Shown here in pieces: positions 27,552-38,571 of a stretch of 64,000 nt of DNA. Each line of letters starts with the position of its first letter. The stretch's first letter is position 1. The stretch is taken from assembly GCF_900459405.1 (NCBI RefSeq), contig NZ_UHFN01000007.1, forward strand, positions 1,612,001 through 1,676,000, given 5' to 3'. The position numbers and the translations under genes were made by a program. Under the pieces are notes generated by a model. That model did not search any database, was not told the DNA's origin, and saw only the letters and a program-made list of their open reading frames with translations. Source of the DNA: Streptococcus hyointestinalis (lineage in GTDB: Bacteria; Bacillota; Bacilli; Lactobacillales; Streptococcaceae).

Positions 27552-28714
27552 CCCACTTGTCAAGTCAAGTGCAACAAGTTCATTGATAACTAGAGTTCCA
27601 GAGGTTAAGCTGTTTGGGCTAGCCCAAACAAAATATTTGCGGTTTTATACTTGTGAAGTCGTCTAGGTCTGTCATTGATAGCAGAGACGTAGTGATTGAG
27701 TTCTTCTGTCGTTAGTGAGTTAAGAGAGACACCTTTTGGGAGAAACTCTCTCAAGAGACCATTGAAATTTTCATTTGTTCCTCTTTCATGAGAAGCATAA
27801 GGATGGGCAAAATAAACTTCCACACCTTTTAAGTCTGACAAGCTACTGAACTCTGAGCCATTGTCCGATGTGATGGAGCGAATAGGGTACTGCGATAGTA
27901 AGCTCTTAACAGCCCTATTGATGGTTTCTGCTTGTTTATTAGCCAATTTTACAGCGATGGCAAATCGTGTTTGACGCTCTACTAGAGTCATGACAACAGC
28001 TTCCCCTTTGGTCTTCTTGCCAAGAACCAAATCAATCTCCCAATGTCCAAATTCAGAGCGATTAGTAATAGTTTCTGGACGTTCTTCAATGGATTTTCCT
28101 AAGATTTTCTTCGTGGCCTTAGGCCTTACTTTAGACCGTTTTCGGATGCACACCATCTTAGGTAAATCAATCGGTTTAACCCTCAACAGTCCGTCTTTGA
28201 TGTAACGATACACTGTCTTGGTGGAAGGGATAACTTCCAGTGGATGTTTTTCTCGGTAAGTTTGAACAAAGCTATCGACACTGTGACAACGAGGTTTCGT
28301 TTTCAGGGCTTTCTCAAGTTCCTTGAAGAAGGTCTGGGAGCAGTATGATAGTTTATGATAGGCACTTTTTCGACGATTGGTTTCATAAACACGTTGACCA
28401 CTATCTGGAAAGTAAACCGTTGAGTAGATTCGTTTCCCGTTCTTATCTTGAACCTGAGAAACACTTCCTCGTTTGATTTCACGACTGATGGTTGAGCGAT
28501 GACGCCCAAGCAGACGAGCAATCTCAGAGGGGTTTTTGCCCATCTTGAGATAGGCGCTGATTTCTCCGCGTTCAGAGGCTGAAAGGTGTGAGTATAACGA
28601 TTTTTTGGTAGAATGATTAGTGGACATGTTCATCTGCTTTCTATACTGAGTTGGGGAATTCTAGTATATCAGACGAGCATGTCTTTTTTGTTGCACTTCA
28701 TTTTACAACACGGG
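27552..28714 (-). mobile_element. IS30-family element (IS1239-like), copy 2
   Basis: The unit has the same 1163-base length and ends (CCCACTTG and ACACGGG) as the copy at 15345. The left flank is the malQ upstream region and the right flank is the middle of glgP. No direct repeat joins the two flanks, so a deletion has accompanied or followed insertion. Confidence 0.92.
27605..28633 (-). CDS. IS30-family transposase, copy 2
   Basis: The 342-residue protein is the same as the transposase at 15398 except for a few residues (for example VRPKATKK, ETITNRS and AVVMTLV where the other has VTPKATTK, CINDRS and AVILTLV). The helix-turn-helix and DDE motifs are intact, so it is probably functional. 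Confidence 0.93.
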   Translation of the reverse strand: MNMSTNHSTKKSLYSHLSASERGEISAYLKMGKNPSEIARLLGRHRSTISREIKRGSVSQVQDKNGKRIYSTVYFPDSGQRVYETNRRKSAYHKLSYCSQTFFKELEKALKTKPRCHSVDSFVQTYREKHPLEVIPSTKTVYRYIKDGLLRVKPIDLPKMVCIRKRSKVRPKATKKILGKSIEERPETITNRSEFGHWEIDLVLGKKTKGEAVVMTLVERQTRFAIAVKLANKQAETINRAVKSLLSQYPIRSITSDNGSEFSSLSDLKGVEVYFAHPYASHERGTNENFNGLLREFLPKGVSLNSLTTEELNHYVSAINDRPRRLHKYKTANILFGLAQTA

Positions 28715-30189
28715 AAGGCATTGAGCTTTCTCAGGTGATGAATATCTGTGCGCCATTCTTTACCAATCCACTTGTCAAGCTCGTCAGACAACGCTTCATC
28801 GGCAATCTGCGTCCAGCGTCTTTGCACGATACCGTTAGTTTTATTATTAAATTTTTCAGGGAAGAGCTGATAAAAAGCATGCAGTGTGTCTTCTTTCAAA
28901 AGCTCTGTATGCAGTTTAGCAACGCCATTGACCGAGTGTCCGCCAATAATAGCTAAGTGCGCCATATGAATCTGATTGTCTTTGACGATACGAGTCGCCT
29001 CAATCACATCTGGTGCCACACCCTTGACTGCTAAGTCGGCAACATAGCGGCGGTCAATCTCTAGAACAATCTGATAAACACGAGGGAGGACGTACTTAAA
29101 GAGCCCTGCGTCCCACTTTTCAAGCGCTTCAGACAGTATGGTGTGGTTGGTGTAGCTCATGGTCTTAACCGTTGCCTGCCAAGCCTTATCCCAACTGAGA
29201 CCATACTCATCCACCAGCAAACGCATAAACTCAGCAGGCGCTACCGCCGGATGGGTGTCGTTGATGTGCACTGCTACTTTTTGATAAATATCCTCAAGCG
29301 GCAAGTTCATCTTCAGATAGGAGCGGATAATGGTCTGCAAGCCTGCACTGGTCATAAAGTATTCTTGAACTAAGCGCAGCTCACGCCCTTGGGCGTTTGA
29401 GTCGTCTGGATAGAGCACTGCTGTGATGTCCTCAATACGTCTGCGGTCTGCAATAGTGGGATAGCGCAGCTCGTCTTCTTCTGGAATTTCAACATCCCAA
29501 AGGCGTAGGTTATTTACCGTGTCGTTTTCAAAGCCTAGTTGAGCGACATCGTAAGGCACAGCTCGTAGGACCCGCGCTCCTTGGTAGACAGGAGTGAGAT
29601 TGCCTGCGTCATCTGCTTGTAAGTAAACATCACCGTAGAGCTTGACGTAGACACTATCATGGTCTTTTCTCGTTTCCCAGACACTGCCTGTAGAGTCAAA
29701 CCACGGATCTGGCAACTCCACTTGATAACCATCTACAATGCGCTGTTTAAAAAGACCATAGCGATAGCGAAGACCATTACCAAAGCCTGCATAGCCAGTC
29801 GTTGCAAGAGAATCCATAAAGGCAGCTGCTAATCGCCCTAAGCCACCATTACCAAGCGCCATATCATGCTCTGTCTCCTTTATGGTATCAAAATCCAAGT
29901 CTAAATCAGCAAAAGCTTCCTTGACACTCTCTAAAAGCCCTAGATTAAGGAGATTGGTCTCTAGCATGCGCCCCGGCAAAAACTCAATGGAGAAATAATA
30001 AGCAATCTTTTTTTGCTCTTTCTCTAAATCACGCCTGCGCTCTAGCCAAAGGGGCGTGTAATATTTCCGAAGCGTTTTTGCTAGAGCGATGAACAGTTCT
30101 CTAGGCGTTGCGTCTACGATTTTGATTTGCTGCTCCTCATGAAGCGTATCCTTAAAGTCACGAATAAATTGTTCTTTTGTTACTTGCAT
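28715..30189 (-). pseudogene. glgP: Truncated glycogen phosphorylase, 3' part lost at IS30
   Basis: The first about 490 residues of a phosphorylase of some 800 are present: [16 protein letters not shown] near 113, INDTHPAVAPAEFM near 313 and [13 protein letters not shown] near 451. After HHLRKLNAF the frame runs into the IS30 end and stops within it. The whole C-terminal domain with the pyridoxal-phosphate lysine is missing, so the product cannot be active. The start has good family sequence (MQVTKEQFIRDFK). It was the last gene of glgBCDAP. Confidence 0.93.
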
Positions 30190-30273
30190 ATTCCTATCCC
30201 TTCTTCTTTTGTTTTGTGACAGCTACGACAAGAACCCCAACTGCTAGAGCAGCTGGAGCTGTTGTCTTGACTA

Positions 30274-31704
30274 TTAGATGAGCTGTTGGTAAAGCGCCTC
30301 GTAGGCTTTACTTGCCGTATCCCATGAGAAATCTTGTGACATTGCTTGCTCTTGTAAATGTTTCCAATCCTCAGGGTGTTCATAGTAAAGCGCTAGCGCT
30401 TTTTCAACGGTTTTTGTCAGCCAGTAGCCTGAAAAATCTTGAAAACCAAAACCTGTACCCGTTTTGTCGTATTCATTGTAAGGAATGACGGTATCTCTAA
30501 GACCACCAACCTCATGGACAATTGGAATGGTACCATAGCGCATAGCCATCATCTGCGATAGACCACAAGGCTCAAAGGCGCTCGGCATCAAAAAGAGGTC
30601 ACTAGCGGCGTAGATTTGCTGAGCCAGCGCCAAATCAAAAGTGATATTGGCTGACATCTTGTCTGGATAATGCTCCGCAAACCATGAAAAGCTATGCTCA
30701 AAGTCACTATAGCCTGTCCCGAGGAGGACTATCTGAATGTCCAATTGCATGAGCTCATGCAATTGATTGACCACAAGGTCAAAGCCTTTTTGGTCCGTAA
30801 GACGTGACACCATCCCAATCAAAGCCACATCATCACGCACTGGAAGCCCGATACGCTCTTGCAGCTCAGCCTTGTCCGCTGCCTTTCCAGACAAATCACT
30901 TGCACTAAAGTGGTGGGTGATAAACTGGTCACACTCAGGATTGTAGAGGTCGGTGTCAATCCCGTTTGTAATGCCTGAGAGCTTGCCTGACTCCATACGT
31001 AACACTTGATCTAAGCCTTTACCAAACTCTGGTGTTTTGATTTCGTTGGCATAGGATGGTGAGACAGTGGTGACACGGTCAGCGTACAAGATACCTGACT
31101 TGAGCCAGTTGAGACAGTCATTCCAGCGGAGCGTCCCATCTGCGTAGCGCTCATAACCAACACCAAACAAATCCCAAAGCATGCCTGAGTCAAACTGCCC
31201 TTGAAACTCGATATTGTGAATGGTAAGAACGGTTTTGATACCACGATAAGCGTTAATCCAGTGGTATTTTTCCTTGAGCAAAAATGGCACCATAGCTATG
31301 TGGTAATCGTGCACATGCAAGACATCGGGGATAAAGTCGATTTTTTCCATCGCTTCTAGCGCCGCTAATTGAAAGAAAGCAAAGCGCTCACCATCGTCCC
31401 AATCTCCATAGACATGCCCTCTAAAGAAATAGTATTGATTGTCAATGAAATAGAAAGTCACACCTTCCCAATGAATACGCTTGATTCCGACATACTGATG
31501 ACGCCAGCCGACATAAGTGTAAAAGGAAAAGACATCCTCGATTTCATCTCCAAACTTTTGGTCAATCATATCATAGTAAGGCAAGATGACCGCCACTTCA
31601 TGTCCATTTTTGACCAGTGACTTTGGCAAAGCTCCAATCACATCACCTAGACCTCCGGTCTTGGCAAAGGGAGCTCCTTCTGCAGCTACAAACAAGATTT
31701 TCAT
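30274..31704 (-). CDS. glgA: Glycogen synthase (ADP-glucose)
   Basis: The 476-residue GT5 enzyme has the ADP-glucose site [16 protein letters not shown] near 15, [14 protein letters not shown] near 160 and the C-terminal [19 protein letters not shown] near 375. It elongates alpha-1,4-glucan chains from ADP-glucose made by GlgC/GlgD. The start overlaps glgD by four bases. The glgP remnant begins 84 bases downstream. Confidence 0.96.
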   Translation of the reverse strand: MKILFVAAEGAPFAKTGGLGDVIGALPKSLVKNGHEVAVILPYYDMIDQKFGDEIEDVFSFYTYVGWRHQYVGIKRIHWEGVTFYFIDNQYYFFRGHVYGDWDDGERFAFFQLAALEAMEKIDFIPDVLHVHDYHIAMVPFLLKEKYHWINAYRGIKTVLTIHNIEFQGQFDSGMLWDLFGVGYERYADGTLRWNDCLNWLKSGILYADRVTTVSPSYANEIKTPEFGKGLDQVLRMESGKLSGITNGIDTDLYNPECDQFITHHFSASDLSGKAADKAELQERIGLPVRDDVALIGMVSRLTDQKGFDLVVNQLHELMQLDIQIVLLGTGYSDFEHSFSWFAEHYPDKMSANITFDLALAQQIYAASDLFLMPSAFEPCGLSQMMAMRYGTIPIVHEVGGLRDTVIPYNEYDKTGTGFGFQDFSGYWLTKTVEKALALYYEHPEDWKHLQEQAMSQDFSWDTASKAYEALYQQLI

Positions 31705-32834
31705 TTGATAATATCCTCAAGTACTTCTAAACCTTTGGCAATGACAACAGGATCTTCTGCTGTACCGTGAACGGTCACACCAGGAGCAATCACGACATTT
31801 TTGTCCAAGATAGCATTTTCAACGCTAGCACCAGCACCAATCGTCACCTTAGGGAAGATAATGCTGTTTTCAACATGTGAGGCTTCCTCAATGTGGCAAT
31901 TTCTAGAAATAATCGAATGCTCAACGTCCCCCTTGATGATACTACCAGAGGCAAACTGGGCATTGTCGATATGAGAGCCCTTGTCAAAGAAGGTCGCTTC
32001 TTCATTTTTAATCTTAGTATACACTTTTTGGTTAGAATAGAGAAGTGAATAAAATTTCTGGGTATCTAGCATGTCCATGTTGGCATCGTAGTAGGACTTG
32101 ACAGAGCAGATATTTGAGAGATAGCCTGTGTACTCAAAGGCAAGAGCATTTTCCATCACAATCAACTCTCTTAGCAGATAGCGCAGTTTTCTTGGTTGCT
32201 CTTTAGTCGCTTCTTCTTCCATGCGCTCAATCAACCACGGTGTGTTGACCACATAGATGTCTGCTGACATTTTATGTAAGTCATCAGTATCATTAACAGC
32301 CGTTTTGCCAATCACACGGTCGCTCTCATCAATGTCCAAGATTTCATTGACATCTGAGATAGAACTTTTTGGCAGTTTTTTATAGACAACGGTAATCTTG
32401 GTTTTGTTGGCTTCATGCAGGTGAATCACCTGCTCAAGGTCGATATTGCAGAGCACATCACAGCTCATATAGACTGTCTGGTCACTACCTGAGCGCTTGA
32501 GATAGGTGAGAATCTGGTCATAATAGTCCTTGTCTGTGACTTGGCTGTCATTTTCCGTATTGTAAAATCCTAGGAAGTAATGACTCAAAAGTGTGTTGAG
32601 TCCCCACTCACGCCCGCTTCTGATATGGTCAAAAATAGAGCGGATATTTTGCCCACGGAAAATACCGTAAACACTTCTGATACCAGCATTAGCTAGGCTA
32701 GAGAGCTGAAAGTCAATCAAGCGGTACTTACCATCAAAGGGCAGACTAGCCAGTGGTCTACTATCTGTCAAGCTAAGCATGTCGTGATAACCGACTGTAT
32801 TTCCTAAAATTGCTGAATATTTATCAATCTTCAT
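31701..32834 (-). CDS. glgD: GlgD, regulatory subunit of ADP-glucose pyrophosphorylase
   Basis: The 377-residue protein is related to GlgC but lacks the GGxGTRL catalytic loop at the N-terminus (it has [21 protein letters not shown]), as expected of Firmicute GlgD. It keeps the left-handed beta-helix C-terminus (hexapeptide-like [19 protein letters not shown] near 325). GlgD pairs with GlgC and changes its activity and allostery. The gene overlaps both glgC and glgA. Confidence 0.94.
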   Translation of the reverse strand: MKIDKYSAILGNTVGYHDMLSLTDSRPLASLPFDGKYRLIDFQLSSLANAGIRSVYGIFRGQNIRSIFDHIRSGREWGLNTLLSHYFLGFYNTENDSQVTDKDYYDQILTYLKRSGSDQTVYMSCDVLCNIDLEQVIHLHEANKTKITVVYKKLPKSSISDVNEILDIDESDRVIGKTAVNDTDDLHKMSADIYVVNTPWLIERMEEEATKEQPRKLRYLLRELIVMENALAFEYTGYLSNICSVKSYYDANMDMLDTQKFYSLLYSNQKVYTKIKNEEATFFDKGSHIDNAQFASGSIIKGDVEHSIISRNCHIEEASHVENSIIFPKVTIGAGASVENAILDKNVVIAPGVTVHGTAEDPVVIAKGLEVLEDIIK

Positions 32835-33963
32835 TTGGCACCCCCACTACCTCATTATAGCCTACAACTTGCACTTCTTCACTACCATCGATGACGACAT
32901 TTTCCCCAATAACTGCACCCTCACCGATGATAGCACGGTTAATCTTAGCTCCTGGTCCAATGATAGCACCACTCATGACAAAGGAATCGGTAATCTCAGC
33001 ACCTGCTTTGACTTGGACATTGGTGGATAGGATAGAGTGTGTCACCTTTCCTGAAACAAAGCACCCGTCCACGATAAGCGAGTCTTTGACAACCGCTTCT
33101 TTTGCGATGTAGTTTGGTGGTGCGATGAGGTTTTTAGAGTAAATCTTCCAAGAGCGGTCACGGCTGTTTAGCGCATTGTCATCACCGATGTACTCCATAT
33201 TTGCTTCCCAGAGGGACTCAATGGTACCAACGTCCTTCCAGTAACCGTCAAAGTTGTATGTGTAAACACGGTCGCCCGCTTCAAGGTAAGCTGGGATGAC
33301 ATTTTTACCAAAGTCAGACATGTCTACATGGTTCTTTTCGGCATTGACAAGCACCTCACGTAACCGTTTCCAATTGAATATATAAATCCCCATGGAAGCT
33401 TTTGTAGACTTTGGATGTTCTGGCTTTTCCTCAAACTCAACGATACGGTCGTTTGAGTCTGTGTTCATGATACCAAAACGGCTCGCTTCTTTTAGCGGAA
33501 CGTCAATAACAGCAACGGTTAGACTTGCCATATTGTCCTTGTGGGTCTGTAGCATATCGTCATAGTCCATCTTATAGATATGGTCTCCAGACAAAATCAA
33601 GACATACTCTGGGTTGATACTGTCAATATAGTCAATATTCTGATAAATGGCATGGCTCGTTCCCTCAAACCAACGGTTCCCCTCGGTCGCTGAGTAGGGT
33701 TGCAAAATCGTCGCACCAGAGTCGATACCGTCTAGCCCCCAGCTAGAGCCATTTCCGATATGGCTATTTAGCGCTAGCGGTTGATACTGGGTGATGACAC
33801 CGACATTATGAATCCCAGAGTTTGCGCAGTTTGAGAGCGCAAAGTCAATAATGCGGTAGCGTCCACCAAACTGCACAGCTGGCTTAGCGATACTTTGCGT
33901 TAATTTTCCTAAACGAGTACCTTGTCCACCGGCAAGGACAAGAGCTAACATTTCATTCTTCAT
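32824..33963 (-). CDS. glgC: Glucose-1-phosphate adenylyltransferase
   Basis: The 379-residue nucleotidyltransferase has [21 protein letters not shown] near 9, the substrate loop [13 protein letters not shown] near 103 and [10 protein letters not shown] near 124, and a C-terminal beta-helix. It makes ADP-glucose, the committed step of glycogen synthesis. It overlaps glgB by 11 bases and glgD by 11 bases. Confidence 0.96.
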   Translation of the reverse strand: MKNEMLALVLAGGQGTRLGKLTQSIAKPAVQFGGRYRIIDFALSNCANSGIHNVGVITQYQPLALNSHIGNGSSWGLDGIDSGATILQPYSATEGNRWFEGTSHAIYQNIDYIDSINPEYVLILSGDHIYKMDYDDMLQTHKDNMASLTVAVIDVPLKEASRFGIMNTDSNDRIVEFEEKPEHPKSTKASMGIYIFNWKRLREVLVNAEKNHVDMSDFGKNVIPAYLEAGDRVYTYNFDGYWKDVGTIESLWEANMEYIGDDNALNSRDRSWKIYSKNLIAPPNYIAKEAVVKDSLIVDGCFVSGKVTHSILSTNVQVKAGAEITDSFVMSGAIIGPGAKINRAIIGEGAVIGENVVIDGSEEVQVVGYNEVVGVPNED

Positions 33964-35863
33964 TTCCGTTTCCTTTCTTTTTTGACGTTCTAGAGCGACG
34001 TTTCAGCTTCCAAATGCTGGCACCGAGCGCTGGCAGGGTAAAGCTGAGTGTATTGGTGTAGTCTTTCCAAAGCCCTTCTTGTGTTTTTGTATCAGGGTTT
34101 GTCTCCTTCCAAACACCACCAAACTCTTCTAATTCGGTATTCCAAACCTCCTCATAGAGACCAGCAATAGGCAGTCCAATGGTAAAGTTCTTACGCTCAA
34201 CTGGTGTCATATTAAAGACACAAACTAAAAAGTCTCCTTTGGCATTTTGACGAATAAAGCTGAGCACAGACTCATCTCTATTGTCCGCATCAATAATCTC
34301 AATGCCATCATAACTATCATCAATCTTCCAGAGCACATCGTGTTCTTTGTAGAAGTGATTGAGCTGTGCGGTAAAGTCCTGCATGCGCTGATTGAGATAG
34401 TCCTCTAAGTTACTCCACTCCAGCTGATAATCATACTTCCACTCTAAGAATTGACCAAACTCGCTCCCCATAAAGAGCAGTTTCTTTCCAGGGTGGCAGA
34501 TTTGATAAGTGTAGAGATTACGAAGCCCTGCAAACTGATTGTAGCGGTCTCCCCACATCTTATGCATCATGCTTTTCTTACCATGAACCACCTCGTCGTG
34601 AGAAAACGGCAGGATGAACTCTTCTGAAAAGACATACATAAAGCTAAAGGTAACCAGATTAAAGTCATATTTGCGATAAGCTGGGTCTTCTTCGTAGAAG
34701 CGCAAAATGTCATTCATCCAGCCCATATTCCACTTGTAGTCAAATCCTAGCGACTCATTGGCACCGAGTTTTGTGATTTTAGTGTCGCTTGAGCTTTCCT
34801 CAGCAATCATCATGACATCAGGATGATAGGACTTGATGACACGATTGAGCTTTTGCAAGAAACCATAGCCCTCGTAGTTACGATTGCCACCATCGACATT
34901 TGGTGTCCAAGGACCGATATCATAATCACGGTAAATCATATTGCTGACCGCATCGACACGGATACCGTCAATGTGGTAAAAATCCAACCAAAACTTCGCA
35001 CTTGAAATCAAGAAAGACTGCACTTGGTTTTTGCCTAAGTCAAAGTTGAGCGCTCCCCAGCCTCGATTTTGCGCTTGATTGTAGTCCTGATACTCAAAGG
35101 TTGGTGTGCCATCATAGTAAGCCAGCGCATCGTCATTGATGGTAAAGTGCCCTGGAACCCAGTCAACAATGACACCGATGTTATTGAGATGACAAGCCTC
35201 GACAAAATCTTGAAAATCCTCTGGTCTGCCATAGCTATGCTCAAAAGCAAAGTAGCCCATGAGCTGATAGCCCCAGCTCATACCAAGCGGATGTGCCATC
35301 AAAGGCATAAACTCGACATGCGTGTAGTTCATCTTGACCAGATAAGGAATGAGTTCTTTGGTCAAATCCTTGAACTGATAGGGGCTGCCATCCTCATGAC
35401 GTTTCCATGAGCCAGCATGCACTTCATAAATATTCACCGGTCGGTCTTTAAAGCCAAAACGCTTACGCCGTCCTAACCACAGACCATCCTTCCATTTCTT
35501 TTCAGACAAATCTAATAAAACAGCTGCTGTTCCCGGTCGCTTTTCAAAATACAGGGCAAATGGGTCTATTTTTTCAACCTCCTGCCCTGTTGAGCGCTTA
35601 ACGAGATACTTGTAGAGCTGATTGGTCTGTGCTTTGTCTGTAAAAATCTCCCAAACACCTGCTTCATTACGCTCCATAGCAAGTGGTCGTTTTCTCCAAT
35701 CCGTAAAATCACCAATAACAGCTACCGCTTGGGCATTGGGTGCCCAAACCCTAAAGACGTAGCCAACTTTTCCATCACGCTCTTCCTTATGAGATCCTAA
35801 ATAATCCTGTGCTTGGTAGTTCTCACCAATGCCAAAAGTCCACAGCGCTTCTCTGGTATCCAT
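33953..35863 (-). CDS. glgB: 1,4-alpha-glucan branching enzyme
   Basis: The 636-residue GH13 enzyme has an N-terminal CBM48 domain ([21 protein letters not shown] near 32) and the catalytic barrel with [11 protein letters not shown] near 230, the nucleophile in [15 protein letters not shown] near 298, the acid in [12 protein letters not shown] near 350 and [12 protein letters not shown] near 415. It introduces alpha-1,6 branches. It is the first gene of glgBCDA(P') and has a leader of about 88 bases. Confidence 0.96.
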   Translation of the reverse strand: MDTREALWTFGIGENYQAQDYLGSHKEERDGKVGYVFRVWAPNAQAVAVIGDFTDWRKRPLAMERNEAGVWEIFTDKAQTNQLYKYLVKRSTGQEVEKIDPFALYFEKRPGTAAVLLDLSEKKWKDGLWLGRRKRFGFKDRPVNIYEVHAGSWKRHEDGSPYQFKDLTKELIPYLVKMNYTHVEFMPLMAHPLGMSWGYQLMGYFAFEHSYGRPEDFQDFVEACHLNNIGVIVDWVPGHFTINDDALAYYDGTPTFEYQDYNQAQNRGWGALNFDLGKNQVQSFLISSAKFWLDFYHIDGIRVDAVSNMIYRDYDIGPWTPNVDGGNRNYEGYGFLQKLNRVIKSYHPDVMMIAEESSSDTKITKLGANESLGFDYKWNMGWMNDILRFYEEDPAYRKYDFNLVTFSFMYVFSEEFILPFSHDEVVHGKKSMMHKMWGDRYNQFAGLRNLYTYQICHPGKKLLFMGSEFGQFLEWKYDYQLEWSNLEDYLNQRMQDFTAQLNHFYKEHDVLWKIDDSYDGIEIIDADNRDESVLSFIRQNAKGDFLVCVFNMTPVERKNFTIGLPIAGLYEEVWNTELEEFGGVWKETNPDTKTQEGLWKDYTNTLSFTLPALGASIWKLKRRSRTSKKKGNGNEE

Positions 35864-35957
35864 AACATCACCCTTTCATTTATTCTTTACTTCGCCAAAA
35901 TATTTGAATAGACAAACAATGTCTGAAGATTTCACGAAACAAATATATTTGTGTAAT

Positions 35958-36017
35958 ATATTAACACTATTCGGATTGTTTGTAAAATAATAATAATTAA
36001 AATAGAGCGCTTTCATT
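35958..36017 (-). promoter_or_regulatory. glg operon promoter with upstream cre-like site
   Basis: On the minus strand TTTACA and TAATAT are separated by 17 bases (35958-35986). Upstream, at 36003-36017, AATGAAAGCGCTCTA resembles the CcpA catabolite-responsive element. Its place just above the -35 fits either activation or repression. This is the only promoter seen ahead of glgB. Confidence 0.75.
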
Positions 36018-36065
36018 TTAATATTTAAAAATAACGCCCTGCTAGGCTCTTTTTCACTACAAAAC

Positions 36066-36097
36066 AAAAAATAACCTAATGACTTAGGCTATTTTTT
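36066..36097 (-). terminator. Intrinsic terminator overlapping the pulA stop
   Basis: AAAAAATAGCCTAAG pairs with CTTAGGTTATTTTTT-like sequence after the stop on the minus strand, followed by T residues. It separates pulA from the glg operon. Confidence 0.8.
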
Positions 36098-38401
36098 AAT
36101 TTCAAAGACCGAAGCGGATAGTACATCTAGGACTTTAGGATGTTTTTTTAAGCGCTTTATGTTTGTTGCTATTGTAGCATAATCTGAAACGTCTGTCATG
36201 CTATTTTCAACAATTTCTTCTGAAAAGTTAAAAATAATGCGATAGTGCTTGTCAGAAACGATGTCATAGACGACTAGGTGCGAGCCTTCTTTTGCCGTTC
36301 TGACATAGACATGTTCACGAATCTCTTTGAATGTTTGATAAGAAAAGGCAGGATTGTGGCGCTTGAGCTGGATGAGTGCCCGTACAAAAGCCATAGTTGA
36401 GTGATGATGTGTCACCTTGTTCCAATCCACCTGATTGACCTTGTCTGGTGCATTGTAGCTGTTCATGGCACGCTCTTTATCTTCCTTGGTCAATTCGCCA
36501 TTGTCACCTGTCGGATAGAGTTTGGTACGCAAAAACTCTTGACCGAGCTGGATAAAGCTCATCCCTTGCATGAGAATACCCATAGCAGACGCTAGCTCCA
36601 CACGCTTGGTATGAGTCTCAAAACTATCATCTGGGTGCAACTCTAATAGTAAATCGTTGAGATTGTAGTTGTCATGGGCTTCGACATAGTTCAGCACTTG
36701 GTTGGGACTCAGATAGTGAGTCAGCTCATCGCTACCTAAGATACCCTTGGCTACGATACCCTCGGTTTGCGCTCCAGAGACAAAGCCAGATTTTAAATGC
36801 CCATAGACCTCAGCACCCTTGATGGCGTCTCGAACAGTGTCATTGAAAAAGCCGATGTTTGGCATTTGATTGGCATTGTCTTTTTTCGCTTTATCTTTTG
36901 CTTTTAGACCAGTGCCCATATCCCAGCCCTCACCATAGAGGATAATTCGTGGGTCAATAGCGTCCACTGCTTTTCGGATAGCATTCATCGTCTCAACATC
37001 ATGAAGTCCCATCAAGTCAAAGCGAAAACCGTCAATATTGTACTCAGTCACCCAGTAGAGGATGGAATCAACCATATACTTGCGGTACATTTCCTTTTCA
37101 CTGGCAGTTTCATTGCCACAGCCAGAGCCATTTTGGAAAGTCCCGTCAGGATTCATACGGTAGTAATAATCCGGCACAATCAACTGAAAGACAGAGTCTC
37201 GTGACGCATAGGTGTGATTGTAAACCACATCCATGATAACTGCGATACCTGCATCATGATAAGCCTGTATCAAGCTCTTCAGTTCTAAAATGCGCTGCTC
37301 AGGCTTATCTGGCTGACTGCTAAAGCTCGCCTCTGGCACATTGAAATTCTCTGGGTCATAGCCCCAATTGTAGGCGTAATTTCCCTTGTCATCAAAGGTC
37401 TGATGATGGTCAAAAATCGGCTGCAATTGCACATGACTAACCCCCAAGCGCTTGATGTAGTCAAAGCCTGTCTTATCCCCAAAATAATTGACCGTCCCAG
37501 TCTCACAGGCACCTAGAAACTTACCACGCTTGTCCTTGCTGACACCAGATGTATCTGAAATGGAAAAATCACGGATGTGCATCTCAGTAACAACTGCTTG
37601 GTTGGGGTTATCTAAGCGCCAAGTTGCATCACTTCCTTGCTTGACACTGAAGTTTTCAGGCGTGCGAACAGCCTCGCTCAAAACAACAGAGCGCTTGCCA
37701 CTGGTTGTCGCTGCAATGCTGTAGGGGTCACGGCTTTCTGTAACTGTGCGATTTCTAAAGTAAATGCGATAAGCATAGGCTTGTTTATTGCAGTCGCCTT
37801 CTATCTTTGCAAACCAGACACCGTGCGTGTTTTCCTCATGGTGGCTAAGGTAGACAGAGTTGCCCCTTTTCATGGTAAAGGTTTCTTTGATAGGCGAGTC
37901 GTCTGTTGCCTTCTCATAAAAAAGCAACTCTACTTTTTTAGCAGTCGGTGCCCACAAGCGAAACTCAGTCGCCAGTTCATCGTATTTAGCTCCTAGCCAG
38001 CCGTCAAAGCCCCATATCTTATCAAAACGCTCATGATTGGTCGCCATATCATAGGCGTGAGCATTACGGTTACGGTAAAAGTGACTGGTCACAGCAGCCT
38101 GCTGAGAATAGTAAAGCGTCTCGTCCCCCTCTACAATCCACACCTCTGTCGCCTCTAAACCAGACGAGCGATGAATCTTAAAATCCCTTGTCTTTAACGA
38201 CCAGTCTTTGTTTTTGACAATGACATAAACATGCTCCAAAGAAAATGGACTGTCATAGTCGAGACGTGCAACCAAACCAAAACTATCAAAGTTTGAAAAC
38301 GAGCAGTCCTCTCCCTCATGAAAGTCAATCCATTTCCAAAGGCTGTAATCAAAGTAGCAACCATGTCGGCTATGATAATGGACAATTACTGTATTTTTCA
38401 T
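36089..38401 (-). CDS. pulA: Type I pullulanase
   Basis: The 770-residue enzyme begins with a CBM41-like beta domain (VIVHYHSRHGCYFDYSLW), then CBM48, then a GH13 barrel. The type I signature YNWGYDPENFNVPE is near 343, the nucleophile is in IDGFRFDLMGLHD near 458, the acid in ILYGEGWDMGTG near 490 and VEAHDNYNLND near 575. No signal peptide or LPXTG motif is present, so it acts in the cytoplasm to debranch glycogen or imported dextrins. It is controlled from its own operator-bearing upstream region. Confidence 0.95.
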   Translation of the reverse strand: MKNTVIVHYHSRHGCYFDYSLWKWIDFHEGEDCSFSNFDSFGLVARLDYDSPFSLEHVYVIVKNKDWSLKTRDFKIHRSSGLEATEVWIVEGDETLYYSQQAAVTSHFYRNRNAHAYDMATNHERFDKIWGFDGWLGAKYDELATEFRLWAPTAKKVELLFYEKATDDSPIKETFTMKRGNSVYLSHHEENTHGVWFAKIEGDCNKQAYAYRIYFRNRTVTESRDPYSIAATTSGKRSVVLSEAVRTPENFSVKQGSDATWRLDNPNQAVVTEMHIRDFSISDTSGVSKDKRGKFLGACETGTVNYFGDKTGFDYIKRLGVSHVQLQPIFDHHQTFDDKGNYAYNWGYDPENFNVPEASFSSQPDKPEQRILELKSLIQAYHDAGIAVIMDVVYNHTYASRDSVFQLIVPDYYYRMNPDGTFQNGSGCGNETASEKEMYRKYMVDSILYWVTEYNIDGFRFDLMGLHDVETMNAIRKAVDAIDPRIILYGEGWDMGTGLKAKDKAKKDNANQMPNIGFFNDTVRDAIKGAEVYGHLKSGFVSGAQTEGIVAKGILGSDELTHYLSPNQVLNYVEAHDNYNLNDLLLELHPDDSFETHTKRVELASAMGILMQGMSFIQLGQEFLRTKLYPTGDNGELTKEDKERAMNSYNAPDKVNQVDWNKVTHHHSTMAFVRALIQLKRHNPAFSYQTFKEIREHVYVRTAKEGSHLVVYDIVSDKHYRIIFNFSEEIVENSMTDVSDYATIATNIKRLKKHPKVLDVLSASVFEIKK

Positions 38402-38457
38402 TGCTTACCCTCTTTTTCTTAGCTGATTGAAGAGACGAAATAGTTTGACTAGACAAA

Positions 38458-38469
38458 GCAATCGTTTGC
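38458..38469 (-). promoter_or_regulatory. MalR/CcpA-type operator upstream of pulA
   Basis: Read on the minus strand GCAAACGATTGC matches the sites before malX (GCAAACGGTTGC) and malQ. It lies 57 bases upstream of the pulA start. A clear -35/-10 pair was not identified around it. Confidence 0.7.
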
Positions 38470-38571
38470 ACAAATGTCTAAAAAAACTTTTCCTTTTTCT
38501 TCAATCCAAAGCCTCAAAATCTATCTTTTTTATCTACCTGTATTGTATCATAAAATCACAAAAGACCGTCC

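Noticed and set aside
15345-28714. Composite transposon bounded by the two IS30 copies
   Set aside because: The enclosed 11 kb is ordinary host sequence (YkgJ, binding protein, malQP) and the outer flanks show no shared duplication.
27540-28725. Target-site duplication around IS30 copy 2
   Set aside because: TAGTCTTTTC on the left and AAGGCATTG on the right share no repeat.
28669-30189. A complete 506-residue phosphorylase gene
   Set aside because: The last 14 or so codons are IS30 end sequence and the pyridoxal-phosphate domain is absent, so it was called a pseudogene.
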